Positions 14,070 through 21,506 of a DNA stretch of 32,317 nucleotides are shown here, piece by piece; positions within the stretch are counted from its first letter, which is position 1, and every line of letters begins with the position of its first letter. The stretch comes from MGBC163016 sp964649145. Lineage in GTDB: Bacteria > Actinomycetota > Coriobacteriia > Coriobacteriales > Eggerthellaceae. Position numbers and translations under genes: made by a program. Below the pieces are notes generated by a model. That model made no database searches. It was not told where the DNA came from and worked only from the letters and a program-made list of their open reading frames with translations. Location of the stretch: contig CAZYOQ010000015.1 of NCBI GenBank assembly GCA_964649145.1, positions 1 through 32,317 of the forward strand, given 5' to 3'.

Positions 14070-15017
14070 ATGTGTACAGCAATCCGCTTCACCGATGACC
14101 AGGGCGCAATGTATGCAGGCCGCAACCTTGACTGGGAATGTGGTTATGGCCAAGGTGTGACCGTCACTCCGCGAAATTACCTGCGCCGCTACTGCTTCGA
14201 GCAGCCAAAAACTGGCTATGCCATTGTGGGAACCTGCATTATTGCAAATGACTTGCCACTTTATTTTGACTGCGGAAACGAGAAGGGTCTCTATGTTGCT
14301 GGCTTAAACTTCCCTGGCTATGCCGAATATGAAAAGGAAGCCGTGGATGGCAAGACGAACATCGCTGCCTACGAGTTTTCGCTGTGGGTGGCGAGCACCT
14401 TTGCTTCCGTTGACGAGGCAGAGGAGGCGCTCAAGGATGTCGCTATTGTGGCCAAACCTATCAACGATGACTACCCTGTTTCCTATCTGCACTACTTTAT
14501 CTGCGATTCTCACCGCTCCATCGTGGTCGAATACATGTCTGACGGTATGCATATCCACCATAACGATGTTGATGTTCTTACCAATCAGCCCACTTTTGAT
14601 TGGCATTGCGAAAACCTGCGAAACTACCTCAACTTAAGCCCTGAATACGTGCCGAGCACAACCTGGGATAAAGCTCAGCTTGCGCCTTATGGCAGTGGAG
14701 GCCAACTGGTGGGGCTCCCTGGTTCTAATTACTCGCCTGACCGCTTCGTGCGTGCAGCCTATTACAACACCCACTACCCCGTTCAGTCGGGCGAGCAGCC
14801 TAACATAGTACGCCTGCTTAGAACGCTTCTTTCTGTCGTACAAACGCTTGGTGGAGCAAAAATGGAAGACGGCCGCTACGAATACACCTTGTATACAAGC
14901 GGATACTCTGCCCAAAGCCAAACCTACTATGTTTCGCTTTACGAAGACCCAGCCATTCGGGCATATCCGCTGGATGCTTGTTCTTTAGAAACGTGCGAGC
15001 TGTTTACCTTTGCCTAG
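14070..15017 (+). CDS. bsh: Bile salt hydrolase (conjugated bile acid hydrolase)
   Basis: Ntn-type linear amide hydrolase of 315 residues, which removes glycine or taurine from conjugated bile acids. Cys2 directly follows the initiator Met and would become the catalytic N-terminal nucleophile. Arg18 and Asp21 lie in GRNLDWE, Asn80 in AGLNFPGY, Asn172 in LTNQPTFDWH, and Arg225/Arg228 in DRFVRAAYY; these match the active-site set of characterised bile salt hydrolases. There is no signal peptide, as expected for the intracellular enzyme. AAGGA lies six bases before the ATG. It stands alone with a TATACT -10 candidate at 14015-14020. Penicillin V acylase is the main alternative, but the LPGSNYSPDRFVRAA context favours bile salts. 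Confidence 0.87.
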   Translation: MCTAIRFTDDQGAMYAGRNLDWECGYGQGVTVTPRNYLRRYCFEQPKTGYAIVGTCIIANDLPLYFDCGNEKGLYVAGLNFPGYAEYEKEAVDGKTNIAAYEFSLWVASTFASVDEAEEALKDVAIVAKPINDDYPVSYLHYFICDSHRSIVVEYMSDGMHIHHNDVDVLTNQPTFDWHCENLRNYLNLSPEYVPSTTWDKAQLAPYGSGGQLVGLPGSNYSPDRFVRAAYYNTHYPVQSGEQPNIVRLLRTLLSVVQTLGGAKMEDGRYEYTLYTSGYSAQSQTYYVSLYEDPAIRAYPLDACSLETCELFTFA

Positions 15018-15186
15018 AGCAGTGCGCGGGCAGCGCGGCGCGCTTCGAAAGCCTTTCATCGGCGCATGGCGCGCAAGGCAACCTTCATGCTGTTTTGAGT
15101 CATTTGCTTCTGTTATCTGGCTACGCGAAGCTTGCATCACGATGGTAAGATAAAAGCCATATTGACCAACAATCAAGGGCATGTGC

Positions 15187-16203
15187 ATGGCTGACCTTTT
15201 CGAGCCAAAGAACATCATAGTTACCGGCGGATGCGGTTTTATTGGGAGTAACTTTACACGCTGGGTGGCAGAAAACACCGACTGCCATGTCACTGTGCTC
15301 GACAAGCTTACCTACGCTGGAAACCCTGAAAACATTGCAGATCTGCCTCCTGATCGGGTGGAGCTGGTTGTGGGCGATATCTGCGACGCGGTACTCGCGG
15401 ATCAGCTCCTTGCACAGGCAGACGCTGTGGTGCACTTCGCTGCTGAAAGTCACAACGACAACTCGATAGCTGAACCGGCTCCATTTCTTAGAACCAACAT
15501 TGAAGGTACCTACACGCTGTTGGAGGCATGCCGCAAATACAACATACGCTTCCATCATGTAAGTACCGATGAAGTTTACGGCGATCTTGCGCTGGATGAT
15601 TCGACACGCTTTACCGAACAGACGCCCTACCATCCGTCGAGCCCTTACAGCTCCACAAAGGCCGCGAGTGACCTGCTGGTGCGTGCCTGGTATCGCACCT
15701 ATGGTGTGCGAATTACAATATCGAACTGCTCGAACAATTACGGGCCTTACCAACATGTGGAGAAGTTCATCCCAAGGCAAGTCACTAACGTCCTGTGCGG
15801 CATGCGTCCTAAACTCTATGGAGACGGGCTAAACGTGCGTGACTGGATTCATGTTGAGGATCATTCAAGTGCGGTGTGGGCTATCCTTACGCGCGGTCGC
15901 ATAGGTGAGACCTATCTCGTAGGAGCCGATGGTGAGCGCGACAACATCACGGTGCTTCGTGCTATCTTGGAGTGTATGGGAAGGCAGCCTGACGATTTCG
16001 ACTGGGTGCGCGATCGTCCTGGTCACGATCGAAGATCTGCCATTGATCCCACGAAGCTGCGTCGCGAGCTTGGCTGGCGACCCAAGCACGTCGATTTCGT
16101 GCAGGGTCTTGAACAGACAATCTCTTGGTACTGCGAGAACGAGTCTTGGTGGCGCCCAGCCAAGGAAGCCACAGAGTCGCGTTATCGGGCTCAGGGACAG
16201 TAG
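15187..16203 (+). CDS. rmlB: dTDP-glucose 4,6-dehydratase RmlB
   Basis: Extended short-chain dehydrogenase of 338 residues that makes dTDP-4-keto-6-deoxyglucose, the precursor of rhamnose and other deoxysugars. The ATG at 15187 is seven bases after AAGGG; an ATG at 15181 is too close. NAD-binding motif is GGCGFIG (14-20). The catalytic Thr127-Asp128-Glu129 of STDEVYG is diagnostic for the dehydratase, and Tyr154/Lys158 form YSSTK. SNCSNNYGPYQ and KLYGDGLNVRDWIHVEDH follow. The usual AAESHVDRSI reads AAESHNDNSI here, a change beside the substrate site. No rmlA, rmlC or glycosyltransferase is adjacent; the only other Rml-like gene is at 30103. The remnant gene at 16207 follows after 3 bp. Confidence 0.9.
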   Translation: MADLFEPKNIIVTGGCGFIGSNFTRWVAENTDCHVTVLDKLTYAGNPENIADLPPDRVELVVGDICDAVLADQLLAQADAVVHFAAESHNDNSIAEPAPFLRTNIEGTYTLLEACRKYNIRFHHVSTDEVYGDLALDDSTRFTEQTPYHPSSPYSSTKAASDLLVRAWYRTYGVRITISNCSNNYGPYQHVEKFIPRQVTNVLCGMRPKLYGDGLNVRDWIHVEDHSSAVWAILTRGRIGETYLVGADGERDNITVLRAILECMGRQPDDFDWVRDRPGHDRRSAIDPTKLRRELGWRPKHVDFVQGLEQTISWYCENESWWRPAKEATESRYRAQGQ

Positions 16204-16206
16204 GGT

Positions 16207-16452
16207 GTGGATAGACGTGTAGTAGCTGGAGACTACGACGTTTCGTACAGCAACAATAAGAATGCGGATACGGCAACTGTTACGGTAACCGCGTCCGATT
16301 CGTATTATTCGAGATATACGGGCACTATAAAGAAGATGCTCAAGATTAAGCCGCAGAAGGTGTATGTGCGTGCTCGTGCTTATCACTACACTAATAGCGG
16401 AACTTTGAAAGTAGGTCCGTGGAGTACCGTGAAGAGCGTGACGCCTTACTAG
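16207..16452 (+). pseudogene. Remnant of an Ig-like/Fn3-like surface protein
   Basis: An 81-codon frame from a GTG directly after rmlB. Residues 8-47 (DYDVSYSNNKNADTATVTVT and the following YTGTIKKMLKIKP) look like one bacterial Ig-like repeat of large cell-surface adhesins. Residues 50-81 (VYVRARAYHYTNSG and then GPWSTVKSVTPY) look like the last strand pair of an Fn3-like domain. The two are joined without the rest of either domain, and there is no signal peptide, anchor or clear ribosome site. It is most simply a deletion remnant of a secreted protein gene. A short functional gene is possible but unlikely. Confidence 0.6.
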
Positions 16453-16569
16453 GTTATTGGTTTCTTTCTTTACTGACGAATAATTCTTTTGACCCTGCGG
16501 AGGGTATGTATGGGCTGGCACGGTGGTAGTGGTGCTATGTGCTTCATTAGGCAGGACTAATGTAGCCCC

Positions 16570-16598
16570 TTGTTTGTTAGACAGTATTACAATACAAT
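16570..16598 (+). promoter_or_regulatory. Promoter/operator of the first RelB-PIN pair
   Basis: TTGTTT (16570-16575) and TACAAT (16593-16598) are spaced 17 bp. The imperfect palindrome GTATTACAATAC (16584-16595) overlaps the -10. Its GTATTAC half-site also builds the operator of the second pair at 18244-18263, so the two antitoxins may bind related sequences. Confidence 0.6.
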
Positions 16599-16622
16599 GT
16601 TTTTAACAGAAAGGGGCATATC

Positions 16623-16937
16623 ATGGACGCCATTGTTTCGGCGCGTGTTCCAGTAGCCGTAAAGGAACGGGGCAACGCTGTGCTTAAAGAATTGGGAGCC
16701 ACACCATCCCAACTTATTAACTCGGCTTACGAATTTGTTCTTGCGGAACGACAGCTTCCGAAGGCTCACACATCTCTATGCGCGGTAGGGCAGGAGGGCA
16801 GAATACTCACGCCCCAGCAAGCTGAGAAGATACATTCATCGCTTGCGGCTATGTACATTGGGTCTGCCGGGGTCGACCGCTCGTTTAAAGACCAGCTTTC
16901 TAAGGCGAGAGATGAGCGCTATGCGAGTTTTGCTTGA
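16623..16937 (+). CDS. RelB/DinJ-family antitoxin 1
   Basis: Antitoxin of 104 residues. The N-terminal MDAIVSARVPVAVKERGNAVLKELGATPSQLINSAYEFVLAERQLP is the RelB/DinJ ribbon-helix-helix pattern (sequence, then 'G-TPSQ-IN/VR'). The C-terminal part (about 60-104) is charged and should wrap the toxin. AAAGGGG precedes the ATG. The 3' end overlaps the toxin start by 26 bases. RelB/DinJ proteins usually pair with RelE/YafQ-type toxins; here the partner is a PIN protein, as in the convergent pair at 17517-18228. Confidence 0.82.
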   Translation: MDAIVSARVPVAVKERGNAVLKELGATPSQLINSAYEFVLAERQLPKAHTSLCAVGQEGRILTPQQAEKIHSSLAAMYIGSAGVDRSFKDQLSKARDERYASFA

Positions 16938-17379
16938 TACCAACGTGCTTATCGATTTATACACTCAACGCCCACCCGATGGCGATATCGCTCAGAGGCT
17001 TTTGGCTATGAGGGAATTCGGAGATGCTGAATTATGGGTATCGGCCAAATCGTTTACAGATGTGTTCTATGTTCTTCATAGAAGCTATAACAGCGACTTT
17101 ATTCAGAACGCCTTTGAAGAGAGCTATCAGTGGCTAGAAATCTGCTCTATCGACGCTTCTGACATTCAACTTGCTACCAGCCGCAGGTGGGAGGATTTTG
17201 AGGACTGTCTAGTTGATATCTGTGCAGAAAAGATAAAGGCCGACTACCTGCTTACGCGCGACGAGAGCGGCTTTTGTAACGCACACGTTCCCGTGATCAC
17301 CCCAAGCAAGTTCTTTAATCTTCTCCAAGAAGACTACGGTCTTATCTATGACATTGTCGATCTCTGCGAGCAGCAATGA
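16912..17379 (+). CDS. PIN-domain toxin 1
   Basis: Putative PIN ribonuclease of 155 residues. The ATG at 16912 follows AAGG by six bases; the ATG at 16921 (MRVLLDTNVLIDLY) is an alternative that begins at the usual domain start. Asp of LLDTN is the first catalytic acid. A later cluster WEDFEDCLVDICAEKIKADYLLTRDESGF holds the remaining acidic residues and is closely matched in the convergent toxin (WNDMEDCLVSVCAKKADADYIITRN). The start overlaps the antitoxin end, so the pair is translationally coupled. The two toxins are clearly paralogous but diverged. Confidence 0.83.
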   Translation: MSAMRVLLDTNVLIDLYTQRPPDGDIAQRLLAMREFGDAELWVSAKSFTDVFYVLHRSYNSDFIQNAFEESYQWLEICSIDASDIQLATSRRWEDFEDCLVDICAEKIKADYLLTRDESGFCNAHVPVITPSKFFNLLQEDYGLIYDIVDLCEQQ

Positions 17380-17389
17380 ATTTTGAGGC

Positions 17390-17415
17390 CTTCCAAGCCC
17401 GTGAAGGGCTTGAAG
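17390..17415 (+). terminator. Hairpin after PIN toxin 1
   Basis: CTTCCAAGCCC (17390-17400) pairs with GGGCTTGAAG (17406-17415) with one bulged C and a 5-nt loop, 10 bp after the toxin stop. There is no U-run. It lies in the 137-bp gap between the two convergent toxins. Confidence 0.5.
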
Positions 17416-17516
17416 ATACTGACGAACTAAAAACAATCAACAAGCGCTAGGACAAACAGGCAAGCAGCTTTGAAGCCCTAGACTCATTTGACTCCTTGTG
17501 CGCTCTTTGCACGCAA

Positions 17517-17960
17517 CTACCAATCTATTTCTTCATAGTAAATTCCGCGTGCTTCTAGTTCTTCGAAGAGCTGTTTTGGTGTGATGGCGTTGACTGAAGA
17601 GCGGCTGAAATCCTTAGTGTTGCGCGTGATGATATAGTCAGCATCCGCTTTCTTCGCGCATACTGAAACGAGGCAATCTTCCATATCGTTCCACCTTTGC
17701 GAGAGGGCATTTGCCACATCGTTAGGCGACACACCTACAATTTCCAGAAAGCTAAGATCTTCTTCGATGATGCGCTGTGCCTCATGACTTCCGAAGTCTT
17801 TTCGCAGGAGATAGTAGATGTCGGTAACCATGTTTGACGAAATGAGAGTTCTGGCTTCCTGGGTGATTCCCAGAAGACAGACGCTGCGGGAAAGTTCGTA
17901 GAAGGGCTCGCGCCTGCCTATATGGTCAAGCAGGATGTTAACATCAAGCATCAAAATCAT
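17517..17960 (-). CDS. PIN-domain toxin 2
   Basis: Putative PIN ribonuclease of 147 residues on the minus strand. Asp6 in MILMLDVNILLDHIG opens the domain. NMVTDIYYLLRKDFG is mid-domain, and WNDMEDCLVSVCAKKADADYIITRNTKDF holds the distal acidic residues. It ends with AITPKQLFEELEARGIYYEEIDW, matching the ITPSKFFNLL tail of toxin 1. The start overlaps its antitoxin by 17 bases. The convergent arrangement with pair 1 suggests inverted duplication or two independent insertions of the same family. Confidence 0.84.
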   Translation of the reverse strand: MILMLDVNILLDHIGRREPFYELSRSVCLLGITQEARTLISSNMVTDIYYLLRKDFGSHEAQRIIEEDLSFLEIVGVSPNDVANALSQRWNDMEDCLVSVCAKKADADYIITRNTKDFSRSSVNAITPKQLFEELEARGIYYEEIDW

Positions 17961-18228
17961 AGCGATCCCTTAAGCGCAGCTCGCGCAGTTCTTCGTCGGT
18001 CATGGTAATGGGAACCTTGGTGTGGCAGCGGTCAAAAGCTTCTATGCGATTTTGCACGTCTTCTTTGGAAGGCTTTTTGCTGGTCTCGAAGGGAAGGACT
18101 TCGTGTGTGGCGGCATAATCAAAAAGTTTGCGGACGGCCTGCGAGGGCGTGATGCCCATTTTGCTCATTGCTTGAGTACCGCGCTGTTTGATTTCGGCAT
18201 CCAATCGAACCGTGAGCATTGCTTCCAT
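17944..18228 (-). CDS. RelB/DinJ-family antitoxin 2
   Basis: Antitoxin of 94 residues. MEAMLTVRLDAEIKQRGTQAMSKMGITPSQAVRKLFDYAATHEVLPF is a textbook RelB/DinJ ribbon-helix-helix start; the charged tail ending TDEELRELRLRDRYDFDA should contact the toxin. AAGGAGG lies four bases before the ATG. A perfect 20-bp palindrome sits directly upstream, overlapping the likely -10, and is the probable autoregulatory operator. Compared with antitoxin 1, the N-terminal half is conserved and the C-terminal half is not, as expected if each binds only its own toxin. Confidence 0.86.
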   Translation of the reverse strand: MEAMLTVRLDAEIKQRGTQAMSKMGITPSQAVRKLFDYAATHEVLPFETSKKPSKEDVQNRIEAFDRCHTKVPITMTDEELRELRLRDRYDFDA

Positions 18229-18243
18229 AGTGCCTCCTTTGCA

Positions 18244-18263
18244 ATGTATTACATGTAATACAT
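18244..18263 (-). promoter_or_regulatory. Perfect 20-bp palindromic operator of RelB-PIN pair 2
   Basis: ATGTATTACATGTAATACAT reads the same on both strands, 16 bp upstream of the antitoxin start. On the minus strand a TATTAT -10 candidate overlaps its outer edge (18262-18267). It contains two GTATTAC half-sites, the same as in the operator of pair 1. Confidence 0.75.
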
Positions 18264-18353
18264 AATACCATACGGGTAGCTTTTATTGGAGTAAAAAGTG
18301 ATATACAATATCTTAAAAACTTGCAATTTTTTCATATTTTTCAGATTGGATTT

Positions 18354-18608
18354 ATATATCTCTTTTCTGATGAACTCCAATAGGTCAATAATTGGGAACG
18401 TTACTTCAATGCCCTTCGTGTTGACTGTGATTGCGCTATCTACATAACAGGTTCGAACGCTTATCTGTTTTCTAGCGAGCTTTTACCATTGCGAAAAGTT
18501 AAAGATGCTTATCCGAAAATCGTAATCGTTCAAGATGGGTCATACCCAATTGATATCGATGGTATACGTATTGTGAATTTGTATGATTTTTTGATAAATG
18601 GACTCTGA
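18354..18608 (+). pseudogene. Decayed AAA/DUF4143 ATPase with internal deletion
   Basis: One frame from 18354 to the TGA at 18606-18608 encodes a broken copy of the family found intact at 11879. It begins at a Walker B-like segment IYLFSDELQ, hits an in-frame TAG (18381-18383), and continues VNNWERYFNALRVDCD and IYITGSNAYL, matching residues about 86-120 of the intact protein. It then jumps directly to KDAYPKIVIVQ and DIDGIRIVNLYDFLING, matching its extreme C terminus. About 230 residues between, and the whole Walker A region, are missing. There is no start codon or ribosome site. The stretch 18264-18353 before it is A/T-rich and holds nothing else I recognise. Confidence 0.75.
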
Positions 18609-18735
18609 GGATAATTGAGGGACGATTTTGACCGAAATCCAGCTTAAGGTTTATAAGAGCTCAGAATAGGCATGCAGCAAGCAATTACATACAGGCTAGT
18701 GGCTAGCCCACAATCTTTTATCTCTTAGGAAACCC

Positions 18736-18760
18736 GCTAGGAACGTAGTCGTTTCCTAGC
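18736..18760 (-). terminator. Hairpin after the polysaccharide deacetylase gene
   Basis: GCTAGGAA (18736-18743) and TTCCTAGC (18753-18760) form an 8-bp stem with a 9-nt loop just 4 bp after the deacetylase stop. A competing stem uses TAGGAAAC (18726-18733) with GTTTCCTA (18751-18758). The two overlap and exclude each other. There is no U-run. The rest of 18609-18725 shows no feature. Confidence 0.5.
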
Positions 18761-18764
18761 ATAC

Positions 18765-20129
18765 TTACTTCGCGTATTCTAAAAGCTCTTCTATGGTGAC
18801 GAACTTGTAGCCTTTTTCAATAAGTTGCGGAAGAGCCGATTTAAGCGCCGAGACGGTTTGTGAGCGGTCGCCTCCGCCGTCGTGCATGAGTACAATGTCG
18901 CCAGACCCAGCCTGAAGGATGCGCGATGCGATGACATCGGCGCCAGGCCTTTGCCAGTCGTTAGTATCGATATTCCATCCAATTTCGGCGGTGATATAAG
19001 GGCTTAAGTTGGCAATTACAGATTCAGGGAAGTTGCCGCCTGGGGTGCGGATGATAGTATTTGCATCAGTGCCCGTTGCTTCCTTGATGGCTTTGTAGCC
19101 TTTCTTAATCTCCGAGATTTGTTCTTTTGCAGTCATGTAACTTAAGTTCACACCCTGACCTGAACCCGCTGCATGGTCGTATGAGTGCGTTGAAATCTGG
19201 TGCCCTTCAGAGGCGGCGCGCTTAACAATTTCGACGTTGTCGCCCGTGATATTTTCGCCGACTGTGAAAAAGGTTGCCTTGACGTTGTTATCTGCCAGAA
19301 TATCGAGGATTTCTGTTGTGTATACCGAGTTTGGACCGTCGTCGAAGGTGAGCGCGATTACCTTTTCTCCGGCAGTATCGATGTTAAGTTCACGACATAC
19401 CACGTTTGTTGGTTCTTGCGTAACCTCTTCGGCGGTTTCGCCTGAAATATCGCCGACCTTAACGCTCTTGATGCCGTTTGCGCCCTGTGTGTCGAGTATG
19501 TGAACGGCGCCCACGCCTTCAATGCTAGCGCTGTAAGGCAGTTCTTCCTCGCTAACTGTAGAAGACTCTTCCTGGTCGGCACCATCGGTAATAGTAATGA
19601 CATCACCCGATGAAAGCTTTTGTGACGAATCGGCTTCATCTCCGTTGACGAAGGCTGTGTAAGGAAGTCCTGCGCCTTCTTCAAGAACGTCGCCTTTGAC
19701 TGAGATTAGGTTTCCAGCATGTGGTTCAACACTGCTGGCCTCGACAGCCTCGGCAACTGTTTTATCGCCGCCAAGCGAAATGTCTTCTCCATTTACGGTG
19801 ACTTGTATGGGGCTTAAGGTTACAACTGCAAATGCGATTACGGCAAAGATGCATGCAGCTCCAACTACACAAGCGGCTATAAGGCCTTTGTGCGCGCGCC
19901 GCTTAGGGGAGTGACCGGTGTATGCATTTCGAGAATAGGGATTATTAACATGGCTTTCGCGCGAGTATGCGTCACGGGAATATGCATCGCGCGAGTATGC
20001 GTTTCGTGAATATGTGACGGGTTTGACAGTAGGTGTGTATTCGCTTGCGTTATTTTGGTACGCAGCAGCAGGCGAGCGTCTATCGGCGCTATTTGAACTG
20101 GTGCGATTCCTGGGATTGTTAGTGTTCAT
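18765..20129 (-). CDS. Membrane-anchored polysaccharide deacetylase
   Basis: NodB-type carbohydrate esterase (CE4) of 454 residues that probably removes acetyl groups from peptidoglycan or a surface glycan, giving lysozyme resistance or shaping a polymer. A disordered cytoplasmic tail (1-78) carries YSR(N/D)A repeats. One membrane segment is at about 83-105. An extracellular linker with small Ig-like or G5-like pieces (VTVNGEDISLGGDKTVAEAVE, about 110-180) follows, then the catalytic domain from 255. Its motifs are TFDDGP (261-266), HSYDH with metal ligands His315/His319, RTPGG (361-365), DWQRPG (391-396) and LMHDGG (414-419). All five are intact. It stands divergent from a CapA-family gene, so two envelope functions share an upstream region. 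Confidence 0.9.
   Translation of the reverse strand: MNTNNPRNRTSSNSADRRSPAAAYQNNASEYTPTVKPVTYSRNAYSRDAYSRDAYSRESHVNNPYSRNAYTGHSPKRRAHKGLIAACVVGAACIFAVIAFAVVTLSPIQVTVNGEDISLGGDKTVAEAVEASSVEPHAGNLISVKGDVLEEGAGLPYTAFVNGDEADSSQKLSSGDVITITDGADQEESSTVSEEELPYSASIEGVGAVHILDTQGANGIKSVKVGDISGETAEEVTQEPTNVVCRELNIDTAGEKVIALTFDDGPNSVYTTEILDILADNNVKATFFTVGENITGDNVEIVKRAASEGHQISTHSYDHAAGSGQGVNLSYMTAKEQISEIKKGYKAIKEATGTDANTIIRTPGGNFPESVIANLSPYITAEIGWNIDTNDWQRPGADVIASRILQAGSGDIVLMHDGGGDRSQTVSALKSALPQLIEKGYKFVTIEELLEYAK
19920..20012 (-). repeat. Coding repeat YSR(N/D)A in the deacetylase tail
   Basis: Residues 40-70 contain YSRNA, YSRDA, YSRDA, YSRES, then, after a short break, YSRNA. The DNA repeats as 15-bp units. 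The tail is cytoplasmic by the membrane topology, so it may bind a partner or nucleic acid. The copy number is likely variable between strains. Confidence 0.8.
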
Positions 20130-20409
20130 GATGTGTTTCTTCCCAGATCCTTCGTTTAATAAAATACTAGCATTTTCGATTTTTCAGCACAAAGCCAAAA
20201 GCCAAAAGCACAAAACATTTACACCATCTCTTTAGGCTTGAAAACTCAAAGGCTATTTCGTTGACAAAACGTAAACAAACCAGTGTGGCTAAGCGCGGCT
20301 ATAAGAAAGCAAGCTTAAGAAAGCAAGCCTTAGAAAGCAGGCTTTATGAGGCAATGCTCACTTCGGCGTTGGGGTAGTATGATAATGCCGCGAAGAGAAG
20401 GAGACTCTG
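20130..20409. other. Divergent intergenic region between deacetylase and capA
   Basis: A 280-bp gap shared by two diverging envelope genes. The capA side holds three tandem units of about 14 bp, TAAGAAAGCAAGCT (20302-20315), TAAGAAAGCAAGCCT (20316-20330) and TAGAAAGCAGGCT (20331-20343). The ribosome site AAGGAG for capA follows. The deacetylase side is AT-rich. No clear promoter pair could be fixed. Confidence 0.55.
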
Positions 20410-21477
20410 ATGGATTTCCGTTTTGAAGGATTGCGTCTAAATAGTCTGGTTAGGCTTGTGTACCTGCCAATAGTCGCTGCCTTGGCCGTAGTAGTTGCCT
20501 TGGCTGCACCGGTGCCAGCTCATGGCGCCGAAAAGGCATCTTCAAGTGATTCTGTCGATATTACTATCTCTGCAGCAGGTGATTGTACTTTGGGTGTTGA
20601 TTCTCGCTACAACAGCGTCTTCAATCAGTACTATCAGCGCCATGGTAATGCCTACTTCTTCAAAAAAGTTAGATCTGTTTTCGCTAAAGATGACCTCACA
20701 ATCGTAAACTTCGAGGGCACCCTTACATCGGGAGGCACTCGTGCACAGAAAACTTTCACCTTCCGAGGTCCTAATAAGTATGTAAACATCCTTAAGAAAG
20801 GTTCGGTTGAGGTAGTGAACTTAGCCAATAATCATTCTCTTGATTTTGGCAAGAGCGCGCTGGCTAACACAAAGAAGGTGCTAAAGAAAAAAGGCATTCC
20901 TTTCAGTTATAAGTCCACCATTGCTTACAAGAAGGTAAAGGGCGTAAAAGTGGCATTTTTGGGCTTTAATCAGCTTGATGGGGTAAGCAAGAAGGATGTC
21001 AAACGCGGCATCAAGGCAGCCAAAAAGGCCAAAGCGAAAATCATCATCGTTAGCTTTCACTGGGGTATCGAGCGCGACTATTATCCAACCTCAACTCAGA
21101 AGAGCTTGGGGCGTTATGCCATCGATTGCGGAGCCTCGTTGGTGCTGGGTCATCATCCCCACGTGCTGCAGGGCATCGAGAAATACAATGGCCGCTATAT
21201 TGTGTACAGCCTAGGTAACTTTTGCTTCGGCGGCAACACTAACCCTTCCGACAAGGACACCATGATCTTCCAGCAAACATTCACCGTAAAAAATGCAAAG
21301 CTGTCTAGCAAGAATAATGCGAAGGTCATTCCCTGTTCGCTGTCGGGAAAAACTTACACCAACGATTTTCAACCTCGCGTGTTGAAAGGGTCGGCTAAGA
21401 AGTCTTTAATTGCCAAAGTGAACCGCCTTAGTCGTGGTATGCATGTCAAGCTTACCTCTACTGGCAAGATCAAATAG
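20410..21477 (+). CDS. CapA-family (PGA_cap) surface protein
   Basis: Secreted or membrane-tethered metallophosphatase-like protein of 355 residues in the CapA/PgsA family, first known from poly-gamma-glutamate capsule export. A hydrophobic N terminus (about 14-34) ends in APVPAHGA, a possible signal peptidase site. Family motifs run in order: GDCTLG (57-62), VNFEGTLT (99-106), NLANNHSLDFG (137-147), FHWGIE (216-221), LGHHPHVLQGIE (246-257) and YSLGNF (266-271). The protein is very lysine-rich, mostly between 125 and 215 and at the C terminus, giving a strongly basic surface. No capB, capC or capD is near, so a capsule role is not supported; many such orphans exist. Confidence 0.85.
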   Translation: MDFRFEGLRLNSLVRLVYLPIVAALAVVVALAAPVPAHGAEKASSSDSVDITISAAGDCTLGVDSRYNSVFNQYYQRHGNAYFFKKVRSVFAKDDLTIVNFEGTLTSGGTRAQKTFTFRGPNKYVNILKKGSVEVVNLANNHSLDFGKSALANTKKVLKKKGIPFSYKSTIAYKKVKGVKVAFLGFNQLDGVSKKDVKRGIKAAKKAKAKIIIVSFHWGIERDYYPTSTQKSLGRYAIDCGASLVLGHHPHVLQGIEKYNGRYIVYSLGNFCFGGNTNPSDKDTMIFQQTFTVKNAKLSSKNNAKVIPCSLSGKTYTNDFQPRVLKGSAKKSLIAKVNRLSRGMHVKLTSTGKIK

Positions 21478-21482
21478 CGTGC

Positions 21483-21506
21483 GCATGCCTGGCTAGCCAG
21501 GCATGC
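21483..21506. terminator. Perfect 24-bp palindrome between convergent capA and bceB
   Basis: A perfect self-complementary sequence with arms GCATGCCTGGCT and AGCCAGGCATGC. It starts 6 bp after the capA stop and contains the last codons and TAG stop of the convergent permease gene. It is followed by TGGGCTCTTTAATG on the plus strand, a weak U-tract. It could end transcription in both directions. Confidence 0.65.

Noticed and set aside
15865..16521. A minus-strand frame of 218 codons over the end of rmlB.
   Set aside because: It lies antisense to conserved RmlB sequence and has no ribosome site or family resemblance.
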